64,000 bases of DNA from an uncultured Draconibacterium sp. (GCA_947492175.1 CANLMQ010000006.1:1-64000), one strand, 5' to 3'. Positions 40,027-49,498 are shown, numbered from the stretch's first letter. Made by a program: numbers and translations. Notes: generated from the letters alone by a model not told the origin.

Positions 40027-40159
40027 CTGCGAATCGTTCCCCTCAAGCAGGAAGACTCTTTCGCCAGTCCGCGAAGATCTGTTTTAAACTAAAAACAAAC
40101 ATTCGCGCGCGTGCGAAAATATAAACTCCCGCTTAAACAAACGGTCGCAAAGCCGCGAC
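39934..40159 (+). repeat. Array of six 16-bp palindromes at exact 42-bp spacing
   Basis: Palindromes of the form TTCGC-N6-GCGAA start at 39934 (TCCGC variant), 39976, 40018, 40060, 40102 and 40144. Each step is exactly 42 bp although the 26-bp spacers have diverged strongly. The last unit reads GTCGC-N6-GCGAC, a compensatory change on both arms that keeps the pairing. It lies between a promoter (39880) and the DUF6261 gene (40219). Confidence 0.9.
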
Positions 40160-40218
40160 AAGCTTCCTTAAAAACGTATCGAATAAAAACCAGTATTCAC
40201 TAATAAATTAATACTATT

Positions 40219-40947
40219 ATGAAAATTAAAATCTTACACTTTTCACATCTTCGCAACGAAGAACACTTCCACTTTCACACCGAGGTAGACGAATTGATTG
40301 TTCGTTTTACCGTTGAAGCTCTTAAAATTCAGAAGTATTATCCGGCCTATGAAGCCGCTTTGGCCAACGAAGGCGAAGCGCTCGATGTAGTGCGTAAAAG
40401 TATTTTTACCGGCCCCATTGCCGATGCCGATCACACGCGCGACACCACAACCCTAGGTATGGAAGATATGATTGATGCTGCTCTGCGCCATTTCAGGCCC
40501 GAAGTGCGCGAAGCTGCCCGCCGCCTTAAAATTGTATTCGACAGTTTCGACGACCTTACCAACAAACCCTACGACCAGCAAACCGCTGCTACCGATAAAC
40601 TGATTGAACTGCTCGAAAATAAGTATGCCGCCGATGTAGCAACAGTTGGCCTTGTCGACTGGGTAACCGAACTTAAAGCCAATAACCAGGCGGTGAAAGA
40701 TTTGGTTGGCGACCGTTACACCGACGAGTCGGGCAAAACACCCGTTAAAATGAAAGCGGCCCGCAAACAGCTCGACACGGCCTACCGCGATGTTACCCGT
40801 TTGCTCGATGCACTGGTAATTGTTGAAGGCCCCGAAGCCTACGAAGATTTTATAGGCGAACTAAACGAGCGTATTGAAAAATACAACCAACGCCTCAGCC
40901 AACGCGATGGCCGCAATAAAAAAGACAACGATCCGGAGGAAGAATAG
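40219..40947 (+). CDS. DUF6261-family protein
   Basis: 242 aa, cytoplasmic, mainly helical and acidic at the C-terminus (KDNDPEEE). It starts MKIKILHFSHLRNEEHFHF, and the body (YPAYEAALANEGEALDVV, TAYRDVTRLLDALVIVEG) matches the pattern of DUF6261, a Bacteroidota family of unknown function. Codon use is more GC-rich than that of the lipoprotein genes just upstream. It would be expressed from the promoter at 39880 through the palindrome array. Confidence 0.75.
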   Translation: MKIKILHFSHLRNEEHFHFHTEVDELIVRFTVEALKIQKYYPAYEAALANEGEALDVVRKSIFTGPIADADHTRDTTTLGMEDMIDAALRHFRPEVREAARRLKIVFDSFDDLTNKPYDQQTAATDKLIELLENKYAADVATVGLVDWVTELKANNQAVKDLVGDRYTDESGKTPVKMKAARKQLDTAYRDVTRLLDALVIVEGPEAYEDFIGELNERIEKYNQRLSQRDGRNKKDNDPEEE

Positions 40948-40988
40948 TCGCAGTATTCAGTCTCAGTTGGCAGTTGCAGAGGGTGCTA

Positions 40989-41017
40989 ACTTTTCCAAAG
41001 TTTTGAACTTTGGAAAA
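40989..41017. other. Perfect hairpin after the DUF6261 gene
   Basis: CTTTTCCAAAGTT and AACTTTGGAAAAG form a 13-bp stem with a 3-nt loop. No T-run follows, so it is not a standard terminator. It shares TTTTCCAA/TTGGAAAA with the hairpin at 35699-35743. Confidence 0.6.
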
Positions 41018-41048
41018 GATTTACCTCTCACTTTGGTTTAAGAACAGC

Positions 41049-41097
41049 AAAAAAAAGGATGCCATCTTTCTACATCGTGTAAAAAAGATGGCATCCT
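41049..41097 (-). terminator. Intrinsic terminator of the S9 peptidase gene
   Basis: AGGATGCCATCTTT pairs with AAAGATGGCATCCT around a 13-nt loop; on the minus strand eight T follow. It lies 32 bp after the stop codon at 41129. Confidence 0.9.
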
Positions 41098-41128
41098 CGT
41101 TATTATAAATCTTCTGCTTTCTAACTTC

Positions 41129-43213
41129 CTATTTCAGCCACTTATCGAGCCAGTTAAAGAAAACACGTTGCCACAAAATACCGTTTTGCGGTTGTAATAC
41201 CCAATGGTTTTCTTCGGGCAAATACAGCATTTGTGCCGGCACACCGCGCAACACAGCAGCATTAAATGCAGCCATTCCCTGCTCCGGCGGAACACGGTAA
41301 TCTTTTCCTCCCTGAACAACTAAAATCGGGGCATCCCAGTTTTGAATATATTTGTGCGGAGAGAAAGAATACGAACGTTGTGCAGCAGCATTGGTTTTAT
41401 CCCAGTATGCACCACCGTAATCGAAGTTTACAAACCACATTTCTTCGGTTGAGGTGTACATGTGCTCGAAATTAAAAATACCATCGTGTGCAATAAATGC
41501 TTTAAATCGTTTTTCATGATTTCCGGCCAGGTACATCACCGAAAATCCGCCATAGCTGGCTCCAACGGCTCCTAGTTTTGTTTCGTCAACAAAAGGTTCT
41601 TTGGCCATTTCGTCGATGGCAGTCAGCAGGTCTTTTATGTTTTGTCCACCGTAATCTTTCGAAATTTGCTCGTTCCATTCCTGTCCAAAGCCGGGTAATC
41701 CGCGTCGGTTGGGAGCAACAATAATATAATCGTTGGCGGCCATCATCTGGAAATTCCAGCGGTACGACCAGAACTGGCTAACCGTTCCCTGCGGGCCACC
41801 CTGGTTGTATAACAAGGTTGGGTATTTTTTATTCGGATCGAAATGCGGCGGGTAAATCACCCAAACTGCCATTTGTTTTCCGTCGGTGGTTTCCATCCAG
41901 CGTTTTTCAACTTTCCCCATTGTAAGCTGGTCGAGTATTCCTTTGTTTACTGAAGTTAAAGCCTCATCTTTCCCGCTAATCGCATCAACCAGATACAATT
42001 CGGCCGGTTGCGACATGGAAACTTTTTGCGCCAGTAATTTATCGCCAACCGGAACCGCACTTTGGTAATTATGCACACCGTCGGTTAAACGAACAATGGA
42101 GTTGTCAGCTAAATCCAGACGATAAATTTCGTCTGTTGCATGAATATCGCTGATAAACCAGATCGATTTTCCATCGGCACTCCAATTCAGCCCGTGAACA
42201 TGCTGATCGAATTTTGCTGTATAATCTTTTTTCTCGCCACTTTCCAGATCAGCAACAAACAAACGAACCTTATCGGCCTCGTAACCATCGCGCTCCATAC
42301 TTTCCCAGGCCAGTTGTGTTCCATCGGGCGAGAAAACCGGATTCTGATCGTAACCCATCATACCGGATGTAAAATTGATGGTTTTCCCTGTTTCCGTATT
42401 GTACAAATAAATGTCGGAATTTGTAGATACTGCATATTCCAGCCCCACTTTTTTCTTACAGGTATAAGCCAGTGTTTTTCCATCGGGACTCCAAACAACC
42501 TGTTCTGTTCCGCCAAATGGTTTCATAGGCGAATCGAAACGCTCGTCTTCCATTATGTCTTTTCCTGCTGTAACTTTACCGTTTTTATAATCGGCAACAA
42601 AAATGTGGTTGTAGGTATAATCGTGCCATACATCCCAGTGGCGGTACATTATATCGTTTTCGATTCGTGCATTCGCTTTTGGAAGATCGGGGAACAAATC
42701 GTTAACCGACTTATCCAGTTTTACGGCCTGCAAATAATAGATTTTCGACTGGTCGGGCGAGTACTGAAAGCCAAAAATTCCGCCTTCGATATCGGAAACC
42801 TGTTTCGCACCACTTCCGTCAGCATTCATTTCCCAAAGCTGCACACTACCCGAAACACCCGACAAGTAGCCAATTTTTTTACCATCGGGACGCCAAACCA
42901 CATTAAATTCCTTAGCCCCCGAGTTTGTTATATTTTCGGCTTCTCCTCCCGAAACCGGAATAGTATAAATATCGCGGTACGATTTATTTTCTTCAATATT
43001 ATAATAAGTTACCGTGTACAAAACTGTTTTCCCATCGGGCGACACCTGCGCGCCGCCTAAGCGCCCGAAAGTCCACAGTACTTCGGGTGTCATTATGTCA
43101 GAATTAAGTTGCGGAGTCTCAGGAATATAATTGTCAGCCTGTTGCACCACTTCTTTTTGAGAACAGCCAAATAAAAGAACTGCCATCCACAAGAACAATA
43201 CACTTTTCTTCAT
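41129..43213 (-). CDS. S9-family prolyl oligopeptidase/dipeptidyl peptidase lipoprotein
   Basis: 694 aa. Lipobox VLLFGCSQKE (Cys17). Residues ~40-430 form a beta-propeller with WD40-like PD40 units (SPDGKTLAYTCKKK, SPDGTQLAWESMERD). The C-terminal alpha/beta hydrolase has GASYGGFSVM (nucleophile Ser about 552), GGKDYRVPPEQG (Asp) and EENHWVL (His). Such enzymes cut dipeptides or short oligopeptides in the periplasm or at the surface. Single gene with its own terminator. Confidence 0.92.
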   Translation of the reverse strand: MKKSVLFLWMAVLLFGCSQKEVVQQADNYIPETPQLNSDIMTPEVLWTFGRLGGAQVSPDGKTVLYTVTYYNIEENKSYRDIYTIPVSGGEAENITNSGAKEFNVVWRPDGKKIGYLSGVSGSVQLWEMNADGSGAKQVSDIEGGIFGFQYSPDQSKIYYLQAVKLDKSVNDLFPDLPKANARIENDIMYRHWDVWHDYTYNHIFVADYKNGKVTAGKDIMEDERFDSPMKPFGGTEQVVWSPDGKTLAYTCKKKVGLEYAVSTNSDIYLYNTETGKTINFTSGMMGYDQNPVFSPDGTQLAWESMERDGYEADKVRLFVADLESGEKKDYTAKFDQHVHGLNWSADGKSIWFISDIHATDEIYRLDLADNSIVRLTDGVHNYQSAVPVGDKLLAQKVSMSQPAELYLVDAISGKDEALTSVNKGILDQLTMGKVEKRWMETTDGKQMAVWVIYPPHFDPNKKYPTLLYNQGGPQGTVSQFWSYRWNFQMMAANDYIIVAPNRRGLPGFGQEWNEQISKDYGGQNIKDLLTAIDEMAKEPFVDETKLGAVGASYGGFSVMYLAGNHEKRFKAFIAHDGIFNFEHMYTSTEEMWFVNFDYGGAYWDKTNAAAQRSYSFSPHKYIQNWDAPILVVQGGKDYRVPPEQGMAAFNAAVLRGVPAQMLYLPEENHWVLQPQNGILWQRVFFNWLDKWLK

Positions 43214-43451
43214 TTCGAAATTTTTGATTGATTATTTTGATTCAAAATAAATAAATTACAAGGAGCCTGCAAATGACTTTTCCCAAAATAATACCACTTT
43301 GCTTGCTAATCTGCTCAAAAGAAAAATGATTGATTTTTGGTTTAGGCGAAAAAGAAAATTCAGTAATAGCAGCGTTATTAATGAATTTTATTTTAAAGAA
43401 TAAAGCAAAAAGGGACGTTTTTATTGGGCAAATTAGTAGGTAAAGTGGTAT

Positions 43452-43480
43452 AAAAAAGGTATCCGAAACGAATACCTTTT
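43452..43480 (-). terminator. Intrinsic terminator of the NigD-like gene
   Basis: AAAAGGTATCCG / CGAATACCTTTT stem (one G-T pair) with a short loop; on the minus strand a six-T run follows. It lies 28 bp after the stop at 43508. Confidence 0.8.
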
Positions 43481-43507
43481 ACATTGTTTAATTTCCTATG
43501 GTTTTTG

Positions 43508-44203
43508 CTACTCTAAATCCGCATAATTAAACACTCCTTCTTGCGTATGCTCAATACCATCGTAGTCGGTTGAAGTAAACTCAAATCTCACCGAATCAAG
43601 TCCTTCTATACGCAGATCATTCATACTAAAAGACACGAAAGCAGTATACGGCATTACCTTATCGTCGTTGTTGGCATTGTGCCTTAATTCCAGTTGAATG
43701 GGCTGATCTTCTTCGGTAATTACCCCGGGTTGCTTTACCAGGTTCAGGAAATGAATTTCATCGTACCCCCAATACTTCAGTTTGAAGCTTATCAAACTAT
43801 CCGTAATCCAATGGTTCAGAACAACTATCGGATCATTACCAATACTGTCCTCAATTTCGGGAGTGATATCCAGAATTCCTTTCATCAAAACACTTTCAAT
43901 CGCATTCACTTTCACATAATAACGAGGTTTGCTATCTGCTAAATCCTGATCCAGAATGGTATAATTTACCCAAATGCGATCGCCATTTTCATAATCTTCC
44001 TGCCAGCCCTGATAACCGGAAGCCACCGGAACCAGCACCTCTTTACTATCCAGGTATATTAGATACGAACCAGACTCTTCTACTTTTAACACTCCAAATC
44101 CGGCCCACATATCATTCAACGAATAGTTCTCATCATTGTCATCGAGGCAAGCTGTAAATGCAAACGCCATTACAACTACCATCCCAATTAATATCTTTTT
44201 CAT
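43508..44203 (-). CDS. NigD-like lipoprotein
   Basis: 231 aa. Lipobox ending at Cys19 (AFTAC), then LDDNDE. The mature part matches the NigD-like two-domain layout: an OB-like N-terminal segment (FGVLKVEESGSYLIYLDSKE, then DYENGDRIWVNYTILDQD) and a C-terminal beta-sandwich ending SVRFEFTSTDYDGIEH. NigD proteins were first seen in a Bacteroides immunity-type operon but are widespread single genes of unknown role. Confidence 0.85.
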   Translation of the reverse strand: MKKILIGMVVVMAFAFTACLDDNDENYSLNDMWAGFGVLKVEESGSYLIYLDSKEVLVPVASGYQGWQEDYENGDRIWVNYTILDQDLADSKPRYYVKVNAIESVLMKGILDITPEIEDSIGNDPIVVLNHWITDSLISFKLKYWGYDEIHFLNLVKQPGVITEEDQPIQLELRHNANNDDKVMPYTAFVSFSMNDLRIEGLDSVRFEFTSTDYDGIEHTQEGVFNYADLE

Positions 44204-44704
44204 TAGAGTCTATTTTTTTATAAATCATCAGAAAGACACAATTTAGGGAAAAATGGTTGCGTGCTTTTGCTAAAAATGTCAACAATTACATAAAGATAAG
44301 TCAAAATATACATTTATGAACTTGGCATAAGGTTTGCTATCCACATATCTATATTTTTGCATACGATAGAAAAATGAAAGAAATTATATTATTAAACGTC
44401 TTAAAACAGGAACTGGAAACAAACGAAAATACACGGTTGTTATATAAAAAAGGATTTACACAAAGTGAGTGGGTATTTGAGAATAATAAAATATTGTAAA
44501 TGGATGCCATACAGTTGAGTAGTTAAATGCTATTTTTGACAAATCGATGGTTTACTCAAAAAGTTTGTATAGAGAAAACATAGTTTTTTGTAACATAGTT
44601 TAAGCGAGTAAAAGAACATAAACACGAATAATATTTATTAAAGAAGTGTATTCCAGTATCACACAAATACGACAAAATATTTTGAAACAAATAGTTTAAA
44701 TCAT
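44204..44704. other. Intergenic region with one small ORF
   Basis: About 500 bp between two divergent genes. Only the 41-aa ORF at 44374-44499, with a TATTTTTG -7 match just before it, is worth noting. The remainder is AT-rich without recognised structure. Confidence 0.5.
44374..44499 (+). CDS. Small hypothetical protein (41 aa)
   Basis: ATG at 44374 follows a TAnnTTTG match (TATTTTTG, 44352-44359) by 14 bp, which would give a very short leader. The product starts MKEIILLNVLKQELETNENT and ends in WVFENNKIL. It has no signal or membrane segment and I recognise no family. It could also be the remnant of a longer gene. Confidence 0.35.
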   Translation: MKEIILLNVLKQELETNENTRLLYKKGFTQSEWVFENNKIL

Positions 44705-45205
44705 ATGAAAAAGTCATTATTAACACTGGTAATTGCAGCCGCATTGTTGCTGGGTTTCAATAACTGCCAGGCTAAAACAGAAAGCAACAAAATGGCAAAT
44801 CCTGCTGAAACGGTTTCTTCGAATGATCATGCTACCGTAAAATTAACCAAAGCAATGTTCCTTGAAAAAGTCTGGGATTATGAAAATTCACCAAAAGAAT
44901 GGAAATACAAAGGCGATAAACCTGCTTTAATTGATTTTTATGCCGATTGGTGTGGCCCGTGCCGCACTGCTGCTCCAATTCTGGAAGAAGTAGCCGGCGA
45001 ATACAAAGATAAAGTGGTTATTTACAAGGTCGACACCATGGTTGAGACAGAACTAAAAGCAGTTTTTGGAGTTAAAGGAATTCCTGCATTTTTATACATC
45101 CCCATGGAAGGAAGACCAACAATGACTTCGGGAATTGCAAGGTCGAAAGAAGATACCAAAAAGATGTTTACTTCAAACATCGACAAATTGCTTCTGGCAA
45201 AATAA
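44705..45205 (+). CDS. Exported thioredoxin-family protein
   Basis: 166 aa. A signal peptide covers about 1-20 with a cysteine at 21 (GFNNC), so it may be lipid anchored. The thioredoxin domain carries DFYADWCGPCRTAAP (Cys83, Cys86) and the cis-proline in VKGIPAFLYIP. It probably reduces or isomerises disulfides in the periplasm. Single gene with a bidirectional terminator behind it. Confidence 0.9.
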   Translation: MKKSLLTLVIAAALLLGFNNCQAKTESNKMANPAETVSSNDHATVKLTKAMFLEKVWDYENSPKEWKYKGDKPALIDFYADWCGPCRTAAPILEEVAGEYKDKVVIYKVDTMVETELKAVFGVKGIPAFLYIPMEGRPTMTSGIARSKEDTKKMFTSNIDKLLLAK

Positions 45206-45237
45206 TTCAGGACATAATATTACAATACCAAATTGAC

Positions 45238-45275
45238 AAAAAAAGGCTGGGAGTTTTATTTCTTCCAGCCTTTTT
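45238..45275. terminator. Bidirectional terminator between thioredoxin gene and hutH
   Basis: AAAAAGGCTGG pairs with CCAGCCTTTTT around a T-rich loop, with A- and T-runs on the two sides. It serves both convergent genes. Confidence 0.85.
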
Positions 45276-45297
45276 CTATTCAGTTACCCAATAAACT

Positions 45298-46806
45298 TTA
45301 TCTGCTCAAACGTTTTGTTTTGGTAGCATTCAGGAATTCTATAGTTCTATTTATCCCCTCGTACATTACAACATCCTGCTGCACAAACTTCACCTTTTTA
45401 CGATAGTCTTTTAAAAAGTTTTCGAGAAATGGAGAAGACTGAATTGGCCTGCGAAAATCCATTGCCTGTGCTGCATTATACAATTCAATCGCCAGGATTT
45501 TCTCTGTATTTAATGCCACTTTTAAAGCTTTTGTTGCCCCGTTACCTCCCATACTTACGTGGTCTTCCTGCTCGTTCGATGATGGAATAGAATCGACCGA
45601 CGAAGGAGTACAAAGCTGTTTATTCTGACTCACAATTGATGCTGCCGCGTATTGCGGAATCATAAACCCGGAATTCAAACCCGGATTGGCCACCAAAAAT
45701 TCAGGCAATCCTCTTTCCCCCGATATCAGACGGTAGGTTCTGCGTTCCGAAATACTTCCCAACTCGCTCAAAGCCATTGCTAAAAAATCGAGTGCCAGTG
45801 CCAGTGGTTCTCCATGAAAGTTTCCTCCTGAAATAATTAAATCTTCATCAGGGAAAACGGTTGGATTATCAGTTACCGAATTGATTTCAACTTCAATAAC
45901 TCCGGCCACATAATTTACCGCATCTTTTACGGCACCATGTACCTGCGGAATACACCGAAATGAATACGGATCTTGAATATGTTCTTTGGGCTTTACCTGC
46001 ATTTCGCTTCCTGCCAGCACATTTCTGAAATTTTTCGCTGTTTCTGCTTGTCCTTTGTGTGGCCTGATGCGTTGTATATTTTCTGAAAATGGTTCCAATA
46101 ATCCATCGAAAGCATCTAAAGAAAGTGCACCAATAATATCCCCCTGGTCGATTATTCGGAATGTTTTAATTAACGTATAAACAGCATGAGCACTCATAAA
46201 CTGAGTACCGTTTAGAAGCGCCAGCCCTTCTTTTGCTTCGAGTTTTATAGGTTCCCACTCAAACTTTTCCAACACCTGCGCTGCCGGAACTTTTTGCCCC
46301 TCAAAATTCACTTCACCAAGTCCGAGTAGCGGTAAAAATAATTTTGCCAAAGGAGCTAAATCGCCACTTGCACCAAGCGATCCCTGCTCGCAAACAACCG
46401 GCAAAACATCGTTGTTAAAAAGATCGATAATACGCTGAACCGTAACCAACTGCACTGCCGAATTTCCTTTTGAAAGTGCATGCGCTTTTAAAAAGAGCAT
46501 AAGTTTTACCACCTCTGCCGGAACTTCAGGGCCGATATTACAGGAATGCGAAATAACCAGGTTTTCCTGCAATTTACTAAGTTCAGCTTTCGAAATTTCA
46601 ATGTCACACAACGCACCAAAACCAGTATTTATTCCGTAAAGAGGTCCTTCAGAATTTTCCAGTTTCTGATCGAGGTATTTTTTGCTTTTGTGAATAAGCT
46701 GAACTGAGATATCAGAAAGTTTGAGTTTTATATTGTTCTCTAGAATATTTTGAATAATGTCAAAAGTTAAGTGATTTGGGGTTATTTCGAATATTCGATT
46801 AGCCAT
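45298..46806 (-). CDS. hutH: Histidine ammonia-lyase
   Basis: Deaminates histidine to urocanate, the first step of histidine breakdown. 502 aa. The MIO cofactor forms from Ala-Ser-Gly in GSLGASGDLAPLA (about residues 146-148). YGINTGFGALCDIEI near 59-73 and the C-terminal SSNEQEDHVSMG match the family. No hutU, hutI or other hut gene lies beside it. Some MIO lyases use tyrosine or phenylalanine; the specificity histidine should be checked. Confidence 0.9.
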   Translation of the reverse strand: MANRIFEITPNHLTFDIIQNILENNIKLKLSDISVQLIHKSKKYLDQKLENSEGPLYGINTGFGALCDIEISKAELSKLQENLVISHSCNIGPEVPAEVVKLMLFLKAHALSKGNSAVQLVTVQRIIDLFNNDVLPVVCEQGSLGASGDLAPLAKLFLPLLGLGEVNFEGQKVPAAQVLEKFEWEPIKLEAKEGLALLNGTQFMSAHAVYTLIKTFRIIDQGDIIGALSLDAFDGLLEPFSENIQRIRPHKGQAETAKNFRNVLAGSEMQVKPKEHIQDPYSFRCIPQVHGAVKDAVNYVAGVIEVEINSVTDNPTVFPDEDLIISGGNFHGEPLALALDFLAMALSELGSISERRTYRLISGERGLPEFLVANPGLNSGFMIPQYAAASIVSQNKQLCTPSSVDSIPSSNEQEDHVSMGGNGATKALKVALNTEKILAIELYNAAQAMDFRRPIQSSPFLENFLKDYRKKVKFVQQDVVMYEGINRTIEFLNATKTKRLSR

Positions 46807-47090
46807 GATTGTATGAAGTTAAGTGTAAAACTGATAAATGAATAAAATGCAATGCAGTGCATAACAATATAATGCAGGATAACCGGTATCAGTTCTCGGG
46901 TACTATTTCATATCGTCATTCTATTCGCCAACTGGCAGACAGCATAACAACATGAAGTTCCTGGCCTGACCGGACATTACTGTCCATCAGGGAAAACGTA
47001 CATCTCCTCCAACAGTTTTAATGGGGCGATTTGGAATTGAATTTATCATTGCCTCACAATTTTTCGGGCAATATCGGATAATTCAATATG

Positions 47091-48452
47091 TTAAGACAGG
47101 ATTTTTATCAGTTCTTCGGTGCTTACCAATTGTTGCTCCCCACTTTCCATATTTTTCAATGTGAACTTTTGAGTTTCAATTTCATTGTCGCCCGCCAAAA
47201 TTACAAATGCGATTTGCTTACGGTTGGCGTAAGTCATTTGCTTTTTCATTTTAGCACTTTCCGGAAAAATTTCAGCATTTACACCTGCTTTTCGTAACTG
47301 AGCCAAAACAGGCAAACAATATGCTTCTTCTTTTTCTCCGAAGTTAACAAACAATACTTTTGTCGTTTCCAATGATTCTGCGGGGAATGAATCTTGCTGA
47401 ACCAGAACATCGTAAATTCGCTCGGCACCAAACGAAACACCAACTCCCGAAACATCAGGCATTCCGAAAATCCCGGTTAAATCATCGTAACGGCCTCCAC
47501 CACAAATACTGCCAATCTGAACATCCTTCGATTTTACTTCGAAAATAGCCCCGGTGTAATAATTTAGTCCACGAGCCAAAGTTAAATCCAGTTCAACTTC
47601 AGTATCAAGCTCTATTTTTTCAAGATAACCAAACATGGTACGCATTTCGGCAATTCCTTTGGTTCCGATTTCCGTATCTCCTATTACCTTTTCAATCTGA
47701 TCCAGTTTTTCCTGTGTTGTTCCTTCCAGCTCTAATATAGGTTGTAATTTTTCAACAGCACTCTCCGAAATTCCTTTTGCAACCATTTCGGCATTTACCT
47801 TTTCGAGCCCGATTTTATCCAGTTTATCAATGGCAACCGTAATGTCGATCATACGTTCAGCTTCTCCAATGGCTTCAGCAATACCGGCCAAAATTTTACG
47901 ATTGTTAATTTTAACAACTGTATTTATTTGCAGTCGCTTAAACACATCGTCGATAATCTGTACCAGTTCCACCTCATTCAATAAACTGTTACTTCCAATT
48001 ACATCAACATCGCATTGGTAGAACTCGCGGTAGCGCCCTTTTTGAGGGCGATCGGCACGCCAAACCGGTTGAATCTGGTAACGTTTGAATGGAAAACTAA
48101 TTTCGCTCCGGTTTTGCACAACGTAACGTGCAAACGGAACAGTAAGGTCGTAACGCAACCCTTTTTCCGATAATTTTGTGGTAAGTTTATTCGAGTTTTT
48201 TTCGTCCAGCATTTCCTGCGGAACTTTTGAAATAAAATCGCCCGAATTAAGAATTTTAAACAACAATTTATCTCCTTCCTCGCCGTACTTTCCCATTAAA
48301 GTAGATAAGTTTTCCATTGCCGGTGTTTCAATAGGCTGAAACCCGTATAAACGAAAAACATCTTTAATTGTATTGAAAATATAATTTCTCCTCACCATCT
48401 CGGCCGGAGAAAAATCGCGGGTACCTTTTGGTATCGAAGGTTTTTGTGCCAT
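47091..48452 (-). CDS. hisS: Histidyl-tRNA synthetase
   Basis: Charges tRNA-His. 453 aa, class II. PKGTRDFSPAEMVRRNYI at the N-terminus, motif 2 region FKRYQIQPVWRADRPQKGRYREF (cited as YQIQPVWRADRPQKGRYREF), the histidine-specific LARGLNYYTG and GGRYDDLTG, and motif 3 GVSFGAERIYDVL are present. A C-terminal anticodon-binding domain ends the protein (about 360-453). Confidence 0.96.
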   Translation of the reverse strand: MAQKPSIPKGTRDFSPAEMVRRNYIFNTIKDVFRLYGFQPIETPAMENLSTLMGKYGEEGDKLLFKILNSGDFISKVPQEMLDEKNSNKLTTKLSEKGLRYDLTVPFARYVVQNRSEISFPFKRYQIQPVWRADRPQKGRYREFYQCDVDVIGSNSLLNEVELVQIIDDVFKRLQINTVVKINNRKILAGIAEAIGEAERMIDITVAIDKLDKIGLEKVNAEMVAKGISESAVEKLQPILELEGTTQEKLDQIEKVIGDTEIGTKGIAEMRTMFGYLEKIELDTEVELDLTLARGLNYYTGAIFEVKSKDVQIGSICGGGRYDDLTGIFGMPDVSGVGVSFGAERIYDVLVQQDSFPAESLETTKVLFVNFGEKEEAYCLPVLAQLRKAGVNAEIFPESAKMKKQMTYANRKQIAFVILAGDNEIETQKFTLKNMESGEQQLVSTEELIKILS

Positions 48453-48566
48453 TGTCTAAAATTTTATAAGGCTGCAAAAGTATAAATTTATAATTAGAAT
48501 TGTGAGATGATAAGTGAGTATTGAAAAAAGGGAAAAATATTTTAGATCAGGATAACAAATCAGATC

Positions 48567-48923
48567 TTACTGGAAGAATTTTATCGTCAATGGATACTTG
48601 TAATATTGTCCGTTGCTGGCTGCTACAGAACCTACTATTACTAAAACCAACCATGCAATTCCAAAACCAATTAATAGTAAAATACCGATCCCTGCAAAAA
48701 TCAACAAAGCAGAAACAGCAAATATAATTGACCAGGTAATCTGAAAATTCAGAACTTCCTTGCCTTGATCATTCACAAATTCATACTCATCTTTCTTAAT
48801 TAAATACACGATTAGGGGGCCAATAATATTACCTGCTACCGGAAACACAAAAGTGGCCAAAGCAGATAAGTGAGTAAACATTCCCCATTGTTTTTCTTGC
48901 GGGTCGGTTACAATACGTTCCAT
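48567..48923 (-). CDS. DUF4870-domain membrane protein
   Basis: 118 aa with three to four hydrophobic segments. HLSALATFVFPVAGNIIGPL, VYLIKKDEYEFVNDQGKEVLNFQ (cited as DEYEFVNDQGKEVLNFQ) and the C-terminal KYPLTIKFF are typical of DUF4870 (Tic20-like) inner-membrane proteins of unknown role. Divergent from the fRMsr gene. Confidence 0.88.
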   Translation of the reverse strand: MERIVTDPQEKQWGMFTHLSALATFVFPVAGNIIGPLIVYLIKKDEYEFVNDQGKEVLNFQITWSIIFAVSALLIFAGIGILLLIGFGIAWLVLVIVGSVAASNGQYYKYPLTIKFFQ

Positions 48924-48994
48924 AATTTTAAGTTTTTGCAGAACTAAACTAATGAATTTTTGTTATTTCGTGTTTTAAAACAGATAGATTTATA

Positions 48995-49456
48995 ATGGAA
49001 GAACGCAAAAAAGAAGGTCGTTACGGCAGAATTTATAAGCAGTTGAGTGAGTTGGCAAAGAAAAGTAACAACCCGCAAGCGCGAATGGCAACAATTATAG
49101 CCGTATTGCATCATAAAATGGACTACTTTTTCTGGACAGGATTTTATCTTATTGAAGAAGGAGAAATGACCGTGAACTCATACCAGGGACCGGTGGCCTG
49201 CCAGATTCTTGAAAAAAACAAAGGAGTTTGCTGGGCTGCTTTTAATAAAGACGAAACTGTTGTAGTTGAAGATGTTCATGCCTTTCCAGGGCACATTGCC
49301 TGTGACTCACGTTCAAATTCAGAAATTGTGGTGCCTTTAAAAAACAAAGACGGTGAAACAATTGGCGTTTTGGATGTAGACAGTTCACAAAAAGCATCTT
49401 TTTCGAACGTGGATGCGCTGTGGCTGAAGAAAATTTTAGAATTGATTTGGATATAA
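48995..49456 (+). CDS. msrC: Free methionine-(R)-sulfoxide reductase (GAF-domain fRMsr)
   Basis: 153-aa GAF-domain enzyme that reduces free methionine-R-sulfoxide. FFWTGFYLIEEGEMTVNSYQGPVACQIL carries the family pattern; the three functional cysteines of the family are kept in PVACQI, KGVCWAA and PGHIACDSRSNSEIVVP. The residue after the second cysteine motif is Trp (GVCW) where Gly (GVCG) is usual. It is 42 bp ahead of the DUF2721 gene. Confidence 0.9.
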   Translation: MEERKKEGRYGRIYKQLSELAKKSNNPQARMATIIAVLHHKMDYFFWTGFYLIEEGEMTVNSYQGPVACQILEKNKGVCWAAFNKDETVVVEDVHAFPGHIACDSRSNSEIVVPLKNKDGETIGVLDVDSSQKASFSNVDALWLKKILELIWI

Positions 49457-49498
49457 AATTCCAACAATGAATTTGTAACTTTAGGAAAAATAATAACT

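Noticed and set aside
39934..40159. CRISPR-like array (regular repeats and spacers)
   Set aside because: The repeat is only a 16-bp palindrome, spacers are 26 bp and partly related, and no cas gene is in the window.
42140..43060. 306-aa ORF on the plus strand
   Set aside because: It lies wholly antisense to the S9 peptidase gene, which has complete catalytic and propeller motifs; it is a shadow frame.
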